A DNA stretch of 64,000 nt from Halodesulfovibrio sp. (GCF_025210605.1 NZ_JAOARI010000011.1:1-64000), one strand, 5' to 3'; shown: positions 15,282-24,729, counted from the stretch's first letter. Notes: a model not told the origin generated them from the letters alone. A program made the numbers and translations.

Positions 15282-17060
15282 CTACATAGCTGCATAATTT
15301 TTCAAATTACGCCTGTACGTGCTCAACGCATTCGCAATGCCATCAGCAAGAAGATTCAAGTACGAACTATTGCGCAATCTTTTTGCTTCAGTCGCGTTTG
15401 AACAATATCCCAATTCCACAAGAATGGACGGCATCTTAGCACCCATAAGTACATAGAATGGAGCACTTCGTACGCCATTGCTTTTGGATTTCCACCCTCT
15501 GGCACGTACAGTTTTGACCATACTTTTCTGTACCAGTTCCGCAAGAGCTTTTGACTCCTGCATCTTCGAGTTAAGCATCAAATCAGTCAAAATAAATTGC
15601 AGGTCGCTTATTCGTTTTTCTGTGATGGCGTTCTCTCGCGCAGCTACACGGCGGGCACTTTTGGATCGCGCAAGGTTCAAGTAGTACGTTTCAATACCGT
15701 TGACGCTTCGTTTTCTGTTTGCATTAATATGCAATGAAACGAATAAATCAACCTTCTGTACGTTGGCTTTTGCTGTACGCTCTTCCAGAGGAATAAAAAC
15801 GTCTCTTGAACGTGTATACAACACGTTAAAGCCTTTTGCCTTAAGTTTTTTACCCAGCATTTTCGCAACCTTAAGGACATAATCTTTTTCACGAATCCTG
15901 TTTTTCGATGCACCGGGGTCTTTGCCACCATGCCCTGCATCAATCATAACAGTTTTCACGGTAAGCCCAAGTTGTTCGATAAGGTCTGGCACCTTGCGGG
16001 AAGGTGGAATAGTGCGGGAAGGCTTTTTATTCGGTTTTGGCGCAGCAAATTTTTTCGACAAATCCACAGGAGGATGGCTCATTTTTCCATCTTTTGGCGC
16101 AGATACATCTACCACAACCCTATATGGATTTTCTAAAGCAAATACGGTGTACTTTTGCACAGATTCAAAATCAAGCACGACCCTGCTTGTTGTTGGAACC
16201 GGCTTGCCTACACGGATCATCCGTAAGATACCATCATAGATTTTCAATTCATCTTTGACAGATTTTACAGGAGCCGTGCCCTCAAGATCGATATACAGTC
16301 GAAATGGCAAATTCCGAGAAGGGTCTGCATTAAGAAATTTGTATTGATATCTCGCATCACCGCTTAAATCCAGCACTACACGAGTGTAGTCATTACTGCT
16401 TGTAAAACGGATATCTTTAAGAGCAACTTTGCTGGCTGCTCTGTGCGACTTCTTTCTAACAGTAGAGACAGACTTGGCAGCTTCTGCAACAGCTTTAGAA
16501 ACCGCGTGAGAGCCAGAGTTTGATTTTGCTTTGCTTGAATTTATATCGGCAACAATTTTTCTGTGCAACGCAATAGCAGACTTGTATTTATCGCCATTTT
16601 TATATTTGCGCAGAATAATATTGAGAGTCCGGCGTGCATCAGCAGCTTTATTCAAATTGTAATATTGAATACGAGAAAGTCGGTACAAAGAATCGTCAGT
16701 CCAAGAATGCTTGGTAAAACGTCTTGCACAACGATTGTAGTAGTCCACAGCGGCTTGGTAGTCAGAGCTAAGATATGAACGCTTTGCCAGCTCTTCATTC
16801 ACACGCCCCATGTAGTACAGCACCTTGGGGGCATGCGCTCCATCAGGATTAGCCTGATAAATTGCAAGAAATTTATCTTCCAGCCGTTTCCAGTTTGACC
16901 GATAGCGAGCCTGTTTAGAATTTTTTGCAAGTGCTCTAAATTGATTTAACGCGGAATTATAATCCTGACTGATTGTAGCGTAGGAGTTGGTAACTGAGAT
17001 AAGAAATATAAGAAGAAGCAAAGGTAAGCAGAGCACACCTCTTTTTCTGATAATTAGCAT
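15282..17060 (-). CDS. Periplasmic N-acetylmuramoyl-L-alanine amidase with AMIN domain (AmiC type)
   Basis: This zinc amidase cleaves peptide side chains from glycan strands, typically at division sites. The 592 residues have a signal peptide (about 1-28) and TPR-like helices (about 30-160; YYMGRVNEELAKRSYLSSDYQAAVDYY). An AMIN domain follows (about 215-335), then a linker and the Amidase_3 domain (about 370-585). Zinc ligands and catalytic residues appear in IDAGHGGKDPGA, EKDYVL, LFVSLHINAN and ILVELGYCSN. The N-terminal TPR module is an addition to the E. coli layout and may dock protein partners. It lies between bamA and skp. A promoter fits at 17120-17148. Confidence 0.92.
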   Translation of the reverse strand: MLIIRKRGVLCLPLLLLIFLISVTNSYATISQDYNSALNQFRALAKNSKQARYRSNWKRLEDKFLAIYQANPDGAHAPKVLYYMGRVNEELAKRSYLSSDYQAAVDYYNRCARRFTKHSWTDDSLYRLSRIQYYNLNKAADARRTLNIILRKYKNGDKYKSAIALHRKIVADINSSKAKSNSGSHAVSKAVAEAAKSVSTVRKKSHRAASKVALKDIRFTSSNDYTRVVLDLSGDARYQYKFLNADPSRNLPFRLYIDLEGTAPVKSVKDELKIYDGILRMIRVGKPVPTTSRVVLDFESVQKYTVFALENPYRVVVDVSAPKDGKMSHPPVDLSKKFAAPKPNKKPSRTIPPSRKVPDLIEQLGLTVKTVMIDAGHGGKDPGASKNRIREKDYVLKVAKMLGKKLKAKGFNVLYTRSRDVFIPLEERTAKANVQKVDLFVSLHINANRKRSVNGIETYYLNLARSKSARRVAARENAITEKRISDLQFILTDLMLNSKMQESKALAELVQKSMVKTVRARGWKSKSNGVRSAPFYVLMGAKMPSILVELGYCSNATEAKRLRNSSYLNLLADGIANALSTYRRNLKNYAAM

Positions 17061-17119
17061 AATGTTCCTAGATAACCCGCGCAGACATGTTGGAGGTTGA
17101 TAAAAGCAGCCAGTCGCAA

Positions 17120-17148
17120 ATTATTAGTAGGATACTTAAACCTGCCAA
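17120..17148 (-). promoter_or_regulatory. Probable sigma-70 promoter of the amidase gene
   Basis: On the minus strand TTGGCA (17148-17143) is followed, after exactly 17 bases, by AATAAT (17125-17120). The bamA terminator lies just upstream, so the amidase gene needs its own promoter here. Confidence 0.5.
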
Positions 17149-17180
17149 GGGGTGCAACCCCGACAAATACTTTAGCATAA

Positions 17181-17210
17181 AAAAAAGCGCGGCATTATGC
17201 CGCGCTTTTT
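17181..17210. terminator. Terminator after bamA
   Basis: AAAAAGCGCGGCAT pairs with ATGCCGCGCTTTTT in a long perfect stem with T/A runs on both sides. It lies 12 bases past the bamA stop. Confidence 0.85.
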
Positions 17211-17221
17211 CATAACTAGCT

Positions 17222-19909
17222 CTAAAACGCCTGTCCCATTGCAAACTCAAAGCGAGGATCTTGCTTTTCCCCGTTTACATCAGCAAGCGGGATACCATAC
17301 GCGAAGCGTAAATCACCCATTGGTGAGCGCCAGCGCAGTTCCAGACCTGTACTGTACAGCCACTCTTTGTTTGAAGTGAGACCATCATCTTTATCATCGA
17401 AGTTGATACCAACGTCGAAGAATGGAACCAAGGTCATGCCAAGGTCATTTTCAAAGTACCACTGATATTCAAAGTTAGCGAATGCCATGCGTGTACCACC
17501 AATTTTGTCGCCATCAGCCTGACGTACTGCAAAGTCGTTGATATCGTAACCACGCACACTGTTGATGCCACCAACCCAGAAACGCTCTACAATCGGGATA
17601 TCGTCATGAGAGCCACCGTTAGGCAGCAACATGCCACCTTTTGCACGCGCCATCAGAACGTTATTATCATTCAAAGCGTAGAATTGACGGGCTTCACCAA
17701 CCAGCTTGATGAAATCATCCGTACCCTGAAGGAATCCACCACCGTAGTTTACAGTAAAGTTTACAACGTTACCGGAAGTCGGGCGCTGGAAGTTATCCAT
17801 TGTATTGCGGCTGAAAGATGCATGAAGAACACTAGCATGACGGATACCATCATCTGCCTGTTCTCTGATAAGGCTACTTGCATCCGCTTCTACGCCAGTA
17901 ATTTCGTACTGGTCGTAACGGTAGCCAGTGTAGACACGAGACCACTTACCGATTGGGTAACCGAAGCTAACCTTACCACCGGTTTTGTTGTAGTCGTAGT
18001 CATCATATTCAGTTTTTGTAATGTAGGTACGACCGCTGAATGAAAGGTCACTGTCATACACGCTCGGGTTCAGGAAGCTGAAGTCGTATGAAGTCTTCTT
18101 GGAAGAGAAACTTGCAGTCGCCGCAACTTTATATCCTTTACCCCACAGGTTATCTTCCTTGATAGAGCCGGAGAAGCCAACACCATCGTATGAAGACCAA
18201 CCTACACCAGCCATAACAGAGCCGGTATTTTTCTCTTTGACCTTAACTTTCAGGTCGACTTCATCAGGGTTATCAGTCGGAACAAGAGTTACACTTGCTT
18301 CGGAGAAGTAGCCTAAGTTATTCAACTTGCGGTTACTTTCACGTAACTGATTACCGTTAAAAAGTTCACCGTCAGTCAATTCAACAGCACGGCGCACTAC
18401 GTTGTCACGGGTTCGGGTGTTCCCTTCCATCACAACTCGGCGAACATAAACTTTGTTCTTTTTATCAATTTTAAAGGCAACGTTCGCAATATTGTCTTCC
18501 TGACGCTGAATGCCGAAATCAACATCCGCATAGGCATAGCCGTAGTTTGCGTACCAATCGCCAATTTTTGTGCTGTCTTCACGAAGAACAGTATAGTTAA
18601 GGTACTCTTCTTCTTCTTTCCACTCATCCGTACCGATAATAGAGAAGTACGTTGCATCCGGCTCAATAAGGTCACCAGAGAAGGTAATTGTGCCGAGTTT
18701 GTAGCGTGGACCTTCGGAAACAGGGAAAGTAATTACAATGCCGTCTTCCTCGTAATCAACACGAGCACTACCAACACGTACATCAAGGAAGCCACGGTTC
18801 AGGTAGTAAGCTGCAATAGCTGCAACATCGCGTTCAAGGTAATCTTCACGCAACACGCCGGAACCTGTAAGCCATGAGAAGATACCGCGTTCAGATAAAG
18901 CGAGTGCTGTTTTTACATCATCCGCATCAAGGACTTCTGTCCCTTCCAGCGCAATATCCTTAATGTACAGCTTCTCACCTTCGTTTACATTGAAGGTAAG
19001 GGTAGCACCGGTACTGCCGCGTTCAATCTTGTAATCGACTTCAGCAAGATAGTACCCTTCTTTTCTGTAGAGATCACGAACACGGGCGATGTCATCAGAA
19101 AGGAATTTTTCGTTGAGAACAGCACCCTGCTTGGAGCTGATTGCAGCAAGAATATCTTCTTCATCTACAGCGTCAGAACCTGAAATAACAATATTATTAA
19201 TTCTAGGTTTTTCCACTACAGTGATAACAAGCTCATTACCATCGCGTTTTTTATCGACGGAAACCTGCACATCACTAAAGTAGCCAAGGCCGTAAATGCG
19301 TTTAATTTCTTCGTTTATCTTTTTGCCATCCAATGCATCACCTTTTTGGATTCGCATACGCATGAGAACAACGTCTGGATCCAATACCTTGGTGCCACGG
19401 ATAACAATGTTTGAAATAGACTGCTTGCGCAGCATCTCGTTTGATGCCTGTGCCACAAGCTCATCAACAGCAGGCAGGACGTTAATAAGTCCTGATTTAT
19501 TGATGAAAATAGGCTTAGCAGGCTGAAGCCCGTATGCTTCAACTAATCGGGCATCAATAGAAAGCTGTTCTCCAACCTGTGTAAAGCTACCGTACAAAGC
19601 GTAATCTGCATTGGACAGCAAAGACAGGTCGCGAACAACTGAAATATTTAATTCCGTAATGGAATTTTCAGCTAAGATTCTTTCCAGCTCATTATCGGGC
19701 ACTACTGAAAAGTTTTTTGTAGCTAAACGCTCCCTGATTAATTCAGGCAGTCCGTCTTCCAAATAACTCAGGTCTTCTCCAGAGTTAACCGAAAACGGCA
19801 AAACAAGCACCCGAATACCATTCCCCGGCGCAGCAAATGCACTTACAGCAAACAATAGCGTAAGCAACGTGCAGATCGTGACTACGCACGATCTAAACTG
19901 TTTGGACAT
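17222..19909 (-). CDS. bamA: Outer-membrane assembly factor BamA with an extra N-terminal TolB/CsgG-like domain
   Basis: BamA inserts beta-barrel proteins into the outer membrane. The 895-residue protein has a signal peptide (about 1-26), an extra domain (about 31-160), five POTRA repeats (about 165-590) and a 16-strand barrel with the VRGY loop motif (GGINSVRGYDIND) and a C-terminal Phe. POTRA starts are marked by ISNIVIRGTKVLD, INNIVISGSDAVD, IKDIALEGTEVLD, LGTITFSGDLI and VRRVVMEGNTRTR. The extra domain (VLVLPFS, YLEDGLPELIRERLA, YALYGSFTQVGEQLSIDARLV) resembles TolB-N/FlgO/CsgG-like folds and is absent from E. coli BamA. I chose the ATG at 19909 because GGAG precedes it and a signal peptide follows. 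It overlaps lolD by 17 bases. Confidence 0.93.
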   Translation of the reverse strand: MSKQFRSCVVTICTLLTLLFAVSAFAAPGNGIRVLVLPFSVNSGEDLSYLEDGLPELIRERLATKNFSVVPDNELERILAENSITELNISVVRDLSLLSNADYALYGSFTQVGEQLSIDARLVEAYGLQPAKPIFINKSGLINVLPAVDELVAQASNEMLRKQSISNIVIRGTKVLDPDVVLMRMRIQKGDALDGKKINEEIKRIYGLGYFSDVQVSVDKKRDGNELVITVVEKPRINNIVISGSDAVDEEDILAAISSKQGAVLNEKFLSDDIARVRDLYRKEGYYLAEVDYKIERGSTGATLTFNVNEGEKLYIKDIALEGTEVLDADDVKTALALSERGIFSWLTGSGVLREDYLERDVAAIAAYYLNRGFLDVRVGSARVDYEEDGIVITFPVSEGPRYKLGTITFSGDLIEPDATYFSIIGTDEWKEEEEYLNYTVLREDSTKIGDWYANYGYAYADVDFGIQRQEDNIANVAFKIDKKNKVYVRRVVMEGNTRTRDNVVRRAVELTDGELFNGNQLRESNRKLNNLGYFSEASVTLVPTDNPDEVDLKVKVKEKNTGSVMAGVGWSSYDGVGFSGSIKEDNLWGKGYKVAATASFSSKKTSYDFSFLNPSVYDSDLSFSGRTYITKTEYDDYDYNKTGGKVSFGYPIGKWSRVYTGYRYDQYEITGVEADASSLIREQADDGIRHASVLHASFSRNTMDNFQRPTSGNVVNFTVNYGGGFLQGTDDFIKLVGEARQFYALNDNNVLMARAKGGMLLPNGGSHDDIPIVERFWVGGINSVRGYDINDFAVRQADGDKIGGTRMAFANFEYQWYFENDLGMTLVPFFDVGINFDDKDDGLTSNKEWLYSTGLELRWRSPMGDLRFAYGIPLADVNGEKQDPRFEFAMGQAF

Positions 19910-20582
19910 AAAGTTCTCCAGCTCGCAGTTCAAGGCGGCGACGCATAATATCCGAAAGTTCTGGATTATGCGTAACTACAACCAACGTCATACCCAGCTC
20001 ATCATTTAGTCTAAGAAGTAGTTCTCCGACTGATTCGCCAGTGCGTTCATCTAAATTTCCTGTAGGTTCATCTGCAAGTAATACAGAAGGGCGCATAAGA
20101 ATGGCACGGGCAATAGCCGCCCGCTGTCTCTCACCGCCAGATAACGTTGTCACCTTATGGTTTAGCCTTCCTCCAAGCCCGACAAGCTTTAGCATTTCGG
20201 CAGCACGGGAAAAGGCTTCTTTTTTGGCAACACCCCCAATAATGGCTTGCATGGCTACGTTTTCAACAGTTGAAAATTCCGGCAATAAATGATGAAACTG
20301 AAAGACAAAACCTATCTCATGATTTCGTACAGCAGCTTTTGCATCATCGGATAATTCAGCTAGATTACGCCCGTTGAAAAACAGTTCGCCCCTTGAAGGG
20401 ATATCAAGGGTTCCCAACAGATGCAAGAGGGTACTTTTTCCTGATCCGGAAGCACCGGTGATGGCGAGCGCTTCACCCTGTTCTATCACCAGATCAAGAT
20501 TATTTATAACAGTAAGCAGTTCGGCAGGACCTTCATAATCCTTACCCACACCCTTTAATTCATATAATGGTGCAGTACTCAT
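19893..20582 (-). CDS. lolD: Lipoprotein-releasing ABC transporter ATPase LolD
   Basis: LolD powers release of lipoproteins from the inner membrane to the periplasmic carrier. The 229 residues show Walker A GASGSGKSTLL, the signature LSGGERQRAAIARAI, Walker B VLLADEPTGNLD and VVVTHN. The start is the ATG at 20582, which shares one base with the stop of the permease gene (TAATG). This gives tight translational coupling. Confidence 0.95.
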   Translation of the reverse strand: MSTAPLYELKGVGKDYEGPAELLTVINNLDLVIEQGEALAITGASGSGKSTLLHLLGTLDIPSRGELFFNGRNLAELSDDAKAAVRNHEIGFVFQFHHLLPEFSTVENVAMQAIIGGVAKKEAFSRAAEMLKLVGLGGRLNHKVTTLSGGERQRAAIARAILMRPSVLLADEPTGNLDERTGESVGELLLRLNDELGMTLVVVTHNPELSDIMRRRLELRAGELYVQTV

Positions 20583-21808
20583 TACTCGTACCTCAAGGCA
20601 TCTGCCGGTTCGAGCTTCGCTGCCTGTTTTGCAGGGTACAGTGTAGCAATAAAACAAAGAACCATTGCTGACGCACCGATTATAACCAGATCAGTCCAGT
20701 CATAAATGATAGGAAGCTTGTCCAAAGAGTACACGCCCTTAGGCAGTTGTACAAATTGATAGCGCTTTAACAGCTCCCCTACGCCAAGCCCAAGAGCGAA
20801 GCCCAATGCAGTTCCCACTACACCAATAATAGTACCTTGCAGCATGAAAATTCCACGGATTTGCTTTTTTGTTGCGCCCATTGACATGAGCACAGCTATA
20901 TCGCGTGTTTTTTCCATAACAAGCATTACTAGTGTAGTAATGATTGAAAAAGAACCAACAAGTACAATAAGTGTAAGGATGACACCCATTGCTGTTTTTT
21001 CCAACTTCAACGCTGCAAATAAGTTAGCGTTCATATCCATCCAGCTTCGAGCATAGAAAGGATAGCCACCGAGGCGCTCTGTAATTTTCTTGGCTATTTT
21101 ATCTGCGTTGTTCACATTACTAACAGAGAGTTCCAGCCCTGTTACCGCATTGTTTTCCCAGCCTAGTAATTCTCGCGCAGATTTAAGCGTAACAAATGCA
21201 AGGGAAGAATCGTACTCCCACATGCCTGTTTTATATATCCCCACAACCCTAAAATTGCGGACTCGTGGCACAAAGCCCTGAGATGTTTTTTTACCGGAAG
21301 GTGAAAGAAGGTTAATACGCCTGCCGATACCGACTCCAAGGCGCTTGGCAAGTTCGTTGCCAATAATTATTCCGGGAAGCCCTTCGCGGACAAGATCAGG
21401 AAACCCGCCATCTTTCATATACTTACGGATGGTAAGCACCTTATCGGCAGACTCCGGCTGCACACCGCGTAGAATAATACCCTTCACTCCATGAGATGAG
21501 GAAGCCATGAGTTCTGAGTAAATAAAAGGGGTGACTCCGGTTACACCGGAGACACCCTCGATTTCTTTCGACAACTCAGTATAGCCAGAAATATTCCCAG
21601 CTGCACTCATGGTAATTACGTGAGCATTCACGCCCAGAATTTTATCCCTCAAGTCCTTTGTGAAGCCATTCATCACACCCAGAACTACGATAAGCGAGGC
21701 AACACCAAGGCCTACTCCGAGAACAGAAATTATCGATATTACCGATATAAAAGACTGTTGTCGGCGCGCAAACAAGTATCGCAACGCAATGAAGGACTCA
21801 AATTTCAT
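20582..21808 (-). CDS. lolC: Lipoprotein-releasing ABC transporter permease (LolC/LolE family)
   Basis: This 408-residue permease has the MacB/FtsX layout. One N-terminal membrane segment (about 20-48) is followed by a periplasmic domain (about 49-260) and three C-terminal segments (about 270-300, 320-350, 375-395). The start FESFIALRYLFARRQQSFISVISIISVLGVGLGVASLIVV-like pattern is typical of LolC/E. Only one permease gene is present beside lolD, so the transporter may be a homodimer of a LolF-like protein rather than a LolC-LolE pair. It follows lysS by nine bases. Confidence 0.92.
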   Translation of the reverse strand: MKFESFIALRYLFARRQQSFISVISIISVLGVGLGVASLIVVLGVMNGFTKDLRDKILGVNAHVITMSAAGNISGYTELSKEIEGVSGVTGVTPFIYSELMASSSHGVKGIILRGVQPESADKVLTIRKYMKDGGFPDLVREGLPGIIIGNELAKRLGVGIGRRINLLSPSGKKTSQGFVPRVRNFRVVGIYKTGMWEYDSSLAFVTLKSARELLGWENNAVTGLELSVSNVNNADKIAKKITERLGGYPFYARSWMDMNANLFAALKLEKTAMGVILTLIVLVGSFSIITTLVMLVMEKTRDIAVLMSMGATKKQIRGIFMLQGTIIGVVGTALGFALGLGVGELLKRYQFVQLPKGVYSLDKLPIIYDWTDLVIIGASAMVLCFIATLYPAKQAAKLEPADALRYE

Positions 21809-21817
21809 AAGCTATGG

Positions 21818-23401
21818 CTAACTCTCCGGTTTAAGGAGCGGGAACAGAATAACCTCACGAATTGACGGGGAATCAGTAAGAAGCATTACAAGACGGTCAA
21901 TACCAATACCCTGTCCGGCTGCCGGAGGCATACCGTATTCAAGAGCACGAAGGTAGTCTTCGTCCATGTAGTGTGCTTCGTCATCACCCGCTTCTTTTTC
22001 TGCAACCTGATCGAGGAAACGCAAACGCTGATCAACAGGATCATTAAGTTCTGAGAATGCGTTACCAAGTTCGCGACCTGTCATGAAGAGTTCATAACGG
22101 TCAGTAAAACGAGGATCATCTTCGTTTTTGCGAGAAAGCGGAGAGATGTCTGTCGGGTAGTTGTAAATAAAGGTAGGCTGAACCAGCTCCTGCTCAACAT
22201 CAAGGTCAAACAATTTTGCCTGAAGTTTAGCAAGCTTTTCACCTTCAACAACTTTTTCCCCGCGGCTTTTCACGTATGCAGCAAGCTTGTCGTAGTCTTC
22301 GTAAAGTTCCTTGGAGTGACCACCAATAACTTCTAAAGACTCAAGGAAGCCGATACGACGCCATGTGCCCGGAGTCAGGTCAATTTCCTGCCCCTGATAG
22401 GTGATGATAGTAGAACCACACACCTTCTTGGCAATATGTCCAAAAAGTTCTTCTGTAAGATCCATTAAATCTTCAAAAGTTGCATATGCCCAGTAAAATT
22501 CACACATGGTAAATTCAGGGTTATGCTGGGTAGAAACACCTTCGTTACGGAAGTTACGGTTGATTTCAAAAACCTTTTCGAAACCACCAACGAGGAGGCG
22601 CTTCAAGTACAGTTCCGGTGCAATACGCATGTACATGTCATGGTCTTGCGCGTTGTGGTGCGTTACAAACGGACGAGCAGTCGCACCACCGGGAATAGGA
22701 TGCATCATAGGAGTTTCTACTTCCATGAAGCCTCTGTCTTCCATAAATCTACGGAACTCACGTACTATAGCAGTACGTTTGCGGAAAATTTCGCGGGTCT
22801 TCGGAGTTACAATAAGGTCAACATAACGCTGGCGATATCGAATCTCAACGTCTTTAAGACCATGATATTTTTCCGGAAGCGGGCGAATAGACTTAGTAAG
22901 GAGCTGCACACTCTTACAGTCTACTGTAAGCTCACCTGTTTTAGTGCGGAACAACGTGCCCACAACACCAACAATATCGCCGATGTCGAACTTTTTAAAC
23001 TTCTGGTACGATTCCGCACCAAGAGTATCACGGGCAGCGTAGCACTGCATTTTACCACTTTTATCAAGAACGTGGAAAAAGGTTACTTTACCAAAAGAAC
23101 GAAGACCGACAATACGGCCAGCACAGTAGAATTCCTTATCAAGAGATTCTAATTCTTCGGCATCAAGTCCTTCATATTCTGCACGAATTTGAGAAAAATC
23201 GTCTTCCTTTTTAAACCCGTTAGGGTACAAGGAAATGCCTGCGTCCATTAAGTCGCAGGACTTTGCCACTCTATTCTTCACCACTTCGTTTAACTCATCG
23301 CGGTCAACAAAGCTTTCCAGCATTGGCATAAAGTATTCTGCCTGACTGGATTTTGTGGGAAGTTTTATTTTTTTACGTTTTGACTGTTCCTGTTCGCTCA
23401 C
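21818..23401 (-). CDS. lysS: Lysyl-tRNA synthetase, class II
   Basis: LysS charges tRNA-Lys. The protein has an N-terminal OB-fold anticodon-binding domain (AGRIVGLRSFGKVTFFHVLDKSGKMQCY). The class II catalytic domain follows, with motif 1 (MEVETPMMHPIPGGATARPF), motif 2 (RNFRNEGVSTQHNPEFTMCEFYWAY) and motif 3 (GMPPAAGQGIGIDRLVMLLTD). I chose the GTG at 23401 (527 residues) because GGAG lies seven bases before it. An internal ATG at 23329 or an upstream ATG at 23431 are alternatives. It heads the lysS-lolC-lolD-bamA run; this linkage of a synthetase to envelope genes recurs in related bacteria. Confidence 0.95.
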   Translation of the reverse strand: MSEQEQSKRKKIKLPTKSSQAEYFMPMLESFVDRDELNEVVKNRVAKSCDLMDAGISLYPNGFKKEDDFSQIRAEYEGLDAEELESLDKEFYCAGRIVGLRSFGKVTFFHVLDKSGKMQCYAARDTLGAESYQKFKKFDIGDIVGVVGTLFRTKTGELTVDCKSVQLLTKSIRPLPEKYHGLKDVEIRYRQRYVDLIVTPKTREIFRKRTAIVREFRRFMEDRGFMEVETPMMHPIPGGATARPFVTHHNAQDHDMYMRIAPELYLKRLLVGGFEKVFEINRNFRNEGVSTQHNPEFTMCEFYWAYATFEDLMDLTEELFGHIAKKVCGSTIITYQGQEIDLTPGTWRRIGFLESLEVIGGHSKELYEDYDKLAAYVKSRGEKVVEGEKLAKLQAKLFDLDVEQELVQPTFIYNYPTDISPLSRKNEDDPRFTDRYELFMTGRELGNAFSELNDPVDQRLRFLDQVAEKEAGDDEAHYMDEDYLRALEYGMPPAAGQGIGIDRLVMLLTDSPSIREVILFPLLKPES

Positions 23402-23542
23402 GGGATCACTCCGTATAATGAATTCGATCACTGCTGAATTGGGAAGGGTTATGCCAATTACCAGAAATCGTCAAGGAACCCTCTTCGTCTCTGCGCATAA
23501 ATTTCAATTTTACACTTTTTTTCGTAAAAAAATAAAAAATGC

Positions 23543-23571
23543 TTGACCACTCCACAGGTTTTCTCTAAACA
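23543..23571 (+). promoter_or_regulatory. Promoter of tRNA-Asn copy 1
   Basis: TTGACC, 17 bases, TAAACA. The same spacing appears before all four tRNA copies. A GC-rich leader containing GCTGAGGGAAAC follows before the tRNA. Confidence 0.7.
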
Positions 23572-23607
23572 ACTTTTCGCGCTGAGGGAAACCAAAGCAC
23601 ATAATAT

Positions 23608-23683
23608 TCCTCGATGGCTCAATAGGCAGAGCGGGTGACTGTTAATCACTAGGTTGTAGGTTCAAGTCCTACTCGAGGAGCCA
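23608..23683 (+). tRNA. tRNA-Asn(GTT), copy 1
   Basis: The 76-base gene folds into a full cloverleaf. The acceptor TCCTCGA pairs with TCGAGGA, the anticodon loop is CTGTTAA with anticodon GTT, the T-loop is TTCAAGT, the discriminator is G and CCA is encoded. All four copies are identical over the whole gene. Confidence 0.97.
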
Positions 23684-23690
23684 GATTTTA

Positions 23691-23720
23691 AGCCTCTTTC
23701 GAAAGAAAGAGGCTTTTTTT
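23691..23720 (+). terminator. Terminator of tRNA-Asn copy 1
   Basis: AGCCTCTTTC-GAAA-GAAAGAGGCT is followed by a T run. The GNRA-type tetraloop hairpin is repeated unchanged after each tRNA copy. Confidence 0.9.
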
Positions 23721-23913
23721 GTACTATACAGTACAAAATTGCCTCAAAATACATTCCCACCAAACGACACAATAGCACAGCACGCTGTAACTATTTTACA
23801 TTATACATGATTCAACACCAAAAAACAGATTTTTCTCACACTTCGTATAGGTAACAACAACTACTGTATGGAGATCATCCAACACAAAATCAAAGAACTT
23901 TTTCTTTTTCCTC

Positions 23914-23942
23914 TTGACCTCCCATCGCAGAATCCGTATACA
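23914..23942 (+). promoter_or_regulatory. Promoter of tRNA-Asn copy 2
   Basis: TTGACC, 17 bases, TATACA. The downstream leader has diverged from the other copies (GCTGATTGATTC instead of GCTGAGGGAAAC). Confidence 0.7.
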
Positions 23943-23972
23943 GAATCTCGCGCTGATTGATTCAGCACATAT

Positions 23973-24048
23973 TCCTCGATGGCTCAATAGGCAGAGCGGG
24001 TGACTGTTAATCACTAGGTTGTAGGTTCAAGTCCTACTCGAGGAGCCA
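23973..24048 (+). tRNA. tRNA-Asn(GTT), copy 2
   Basis: Identical in sequence to copy 1, including the encoded CCA. It starts 365 bases after copy 1. Confidence 0.97.
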
Positions 24049-24056
24049 GATTTCAA

Positions 24057-24087
24057 AGCCTCTTTCGAAAGAAAGAGGCTTTTTTTG
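24057..24087 (+). terminator. Terminator of tRNA-Asn copy 2
   Basis: Same AGCCTCTTTC-GAAA-GAAAGAGGCT hairpin plus seven T, eight bases past the CCA. Confidence 0.9.
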
Positions 24088-24316
24088 TATTCTTAGATTT
24101 TCATCGGCTTTTCATTGGGGTTACCACCGCTCAAACTTTTGCTCCTCAACAAGTCACTCAGAATCAATCTATATACTGTTACCCGATGCAAACATTGCTT
24201 CCTACAAAAAGAGGTAGCCCACACCTTCTTTTTAGAAAAAGACATTCTCGCAATACAAAGCAGGAATTCCCTCGAACACGCTTTGATCTCTTTTTTAAAA
24301 TTTTTTATTTTTTTGC

Positions 24317-24345
24317 TTGACGGCATTCTCTCTTTTCCATAAAAG
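24317..24345 (+). promoter_or_regulatory. Promoter of tRNA-Asn copy 3
   Basis: TTGACG, 17 bases, TAAAAG, followed by a leader with CACTGAGGGAAAC. Confidence 0.65.
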
Positions 24346-24383
24346 CTTTTCCGCACTGAGGGAAACACCTCAAGCAAACATAT

Positions 24384-24459
24384 TCCTCGATGGCTCAATA
24401 GGCAGAGCGGGTGACTGTTAATCACTAGGTTGTAGGTTCAAGTCCTACTCGAGGAGCCA
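24384..24459 (+). tRNA. tRNA-Asn(GTT), copy 3
   Basis: Identical to copies 1, 2 and 4 over 76 bases. It starts 411 bases after copy 2. Confidence 0.97.
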
Positions 24460-24467
24460 GATTTCAA

Positions 24468-24497
24468 AGCCTCTTTCGAAAGAAAGAGGCTTTTTTT
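24468..24497 (+). terminator. Terminator of tRNA-Asn copy 3
   Basis: Same hairpin and T run as after the other copies. Confidence 0.9.
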
Positions 24498-24580
24498 GTG
24501 CCTTGACGTAAACTTCAGAAGTACGGAATGCACACTTCTTGTATTTATTTCCACTTTTTTCAAATTTATTGATTTTTTTG

Positions 24581-24609
24581 TTGACGAGCACGAAGCAAAT
24601 CCGTAAACA
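24581..24609 (+). promoter_or_regulatory. Promoter of tRNA-Asn copy 4
   Basis: TTGACG, 17 bases, TAAACA, then the GCGCTGAGGGAAAC leader, closely matching copy 1. Confidence 0.7.
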
Positions 24610-24645
24610 CATTTTCGCGCTGAGGGAAACCGAAGCACACAATAT

Positions 24646-24721
24646 TCCTCGATGGCTCAATAGGCAGAGCGGGTGACTGTTAATCACTAGGTTGTAGGTT
24701 CAAGTCCTACTCGAGGAGCCA
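24646..24721 (+). tRNA. tRNA-Asn(GTT), copy 4
   Basis: Identical to the other three copies. It starts 262 bases after copy 3, the shortest interval in the array. Confidence 0.97.
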
Positions 24722-24729
24722 GATTTTAA

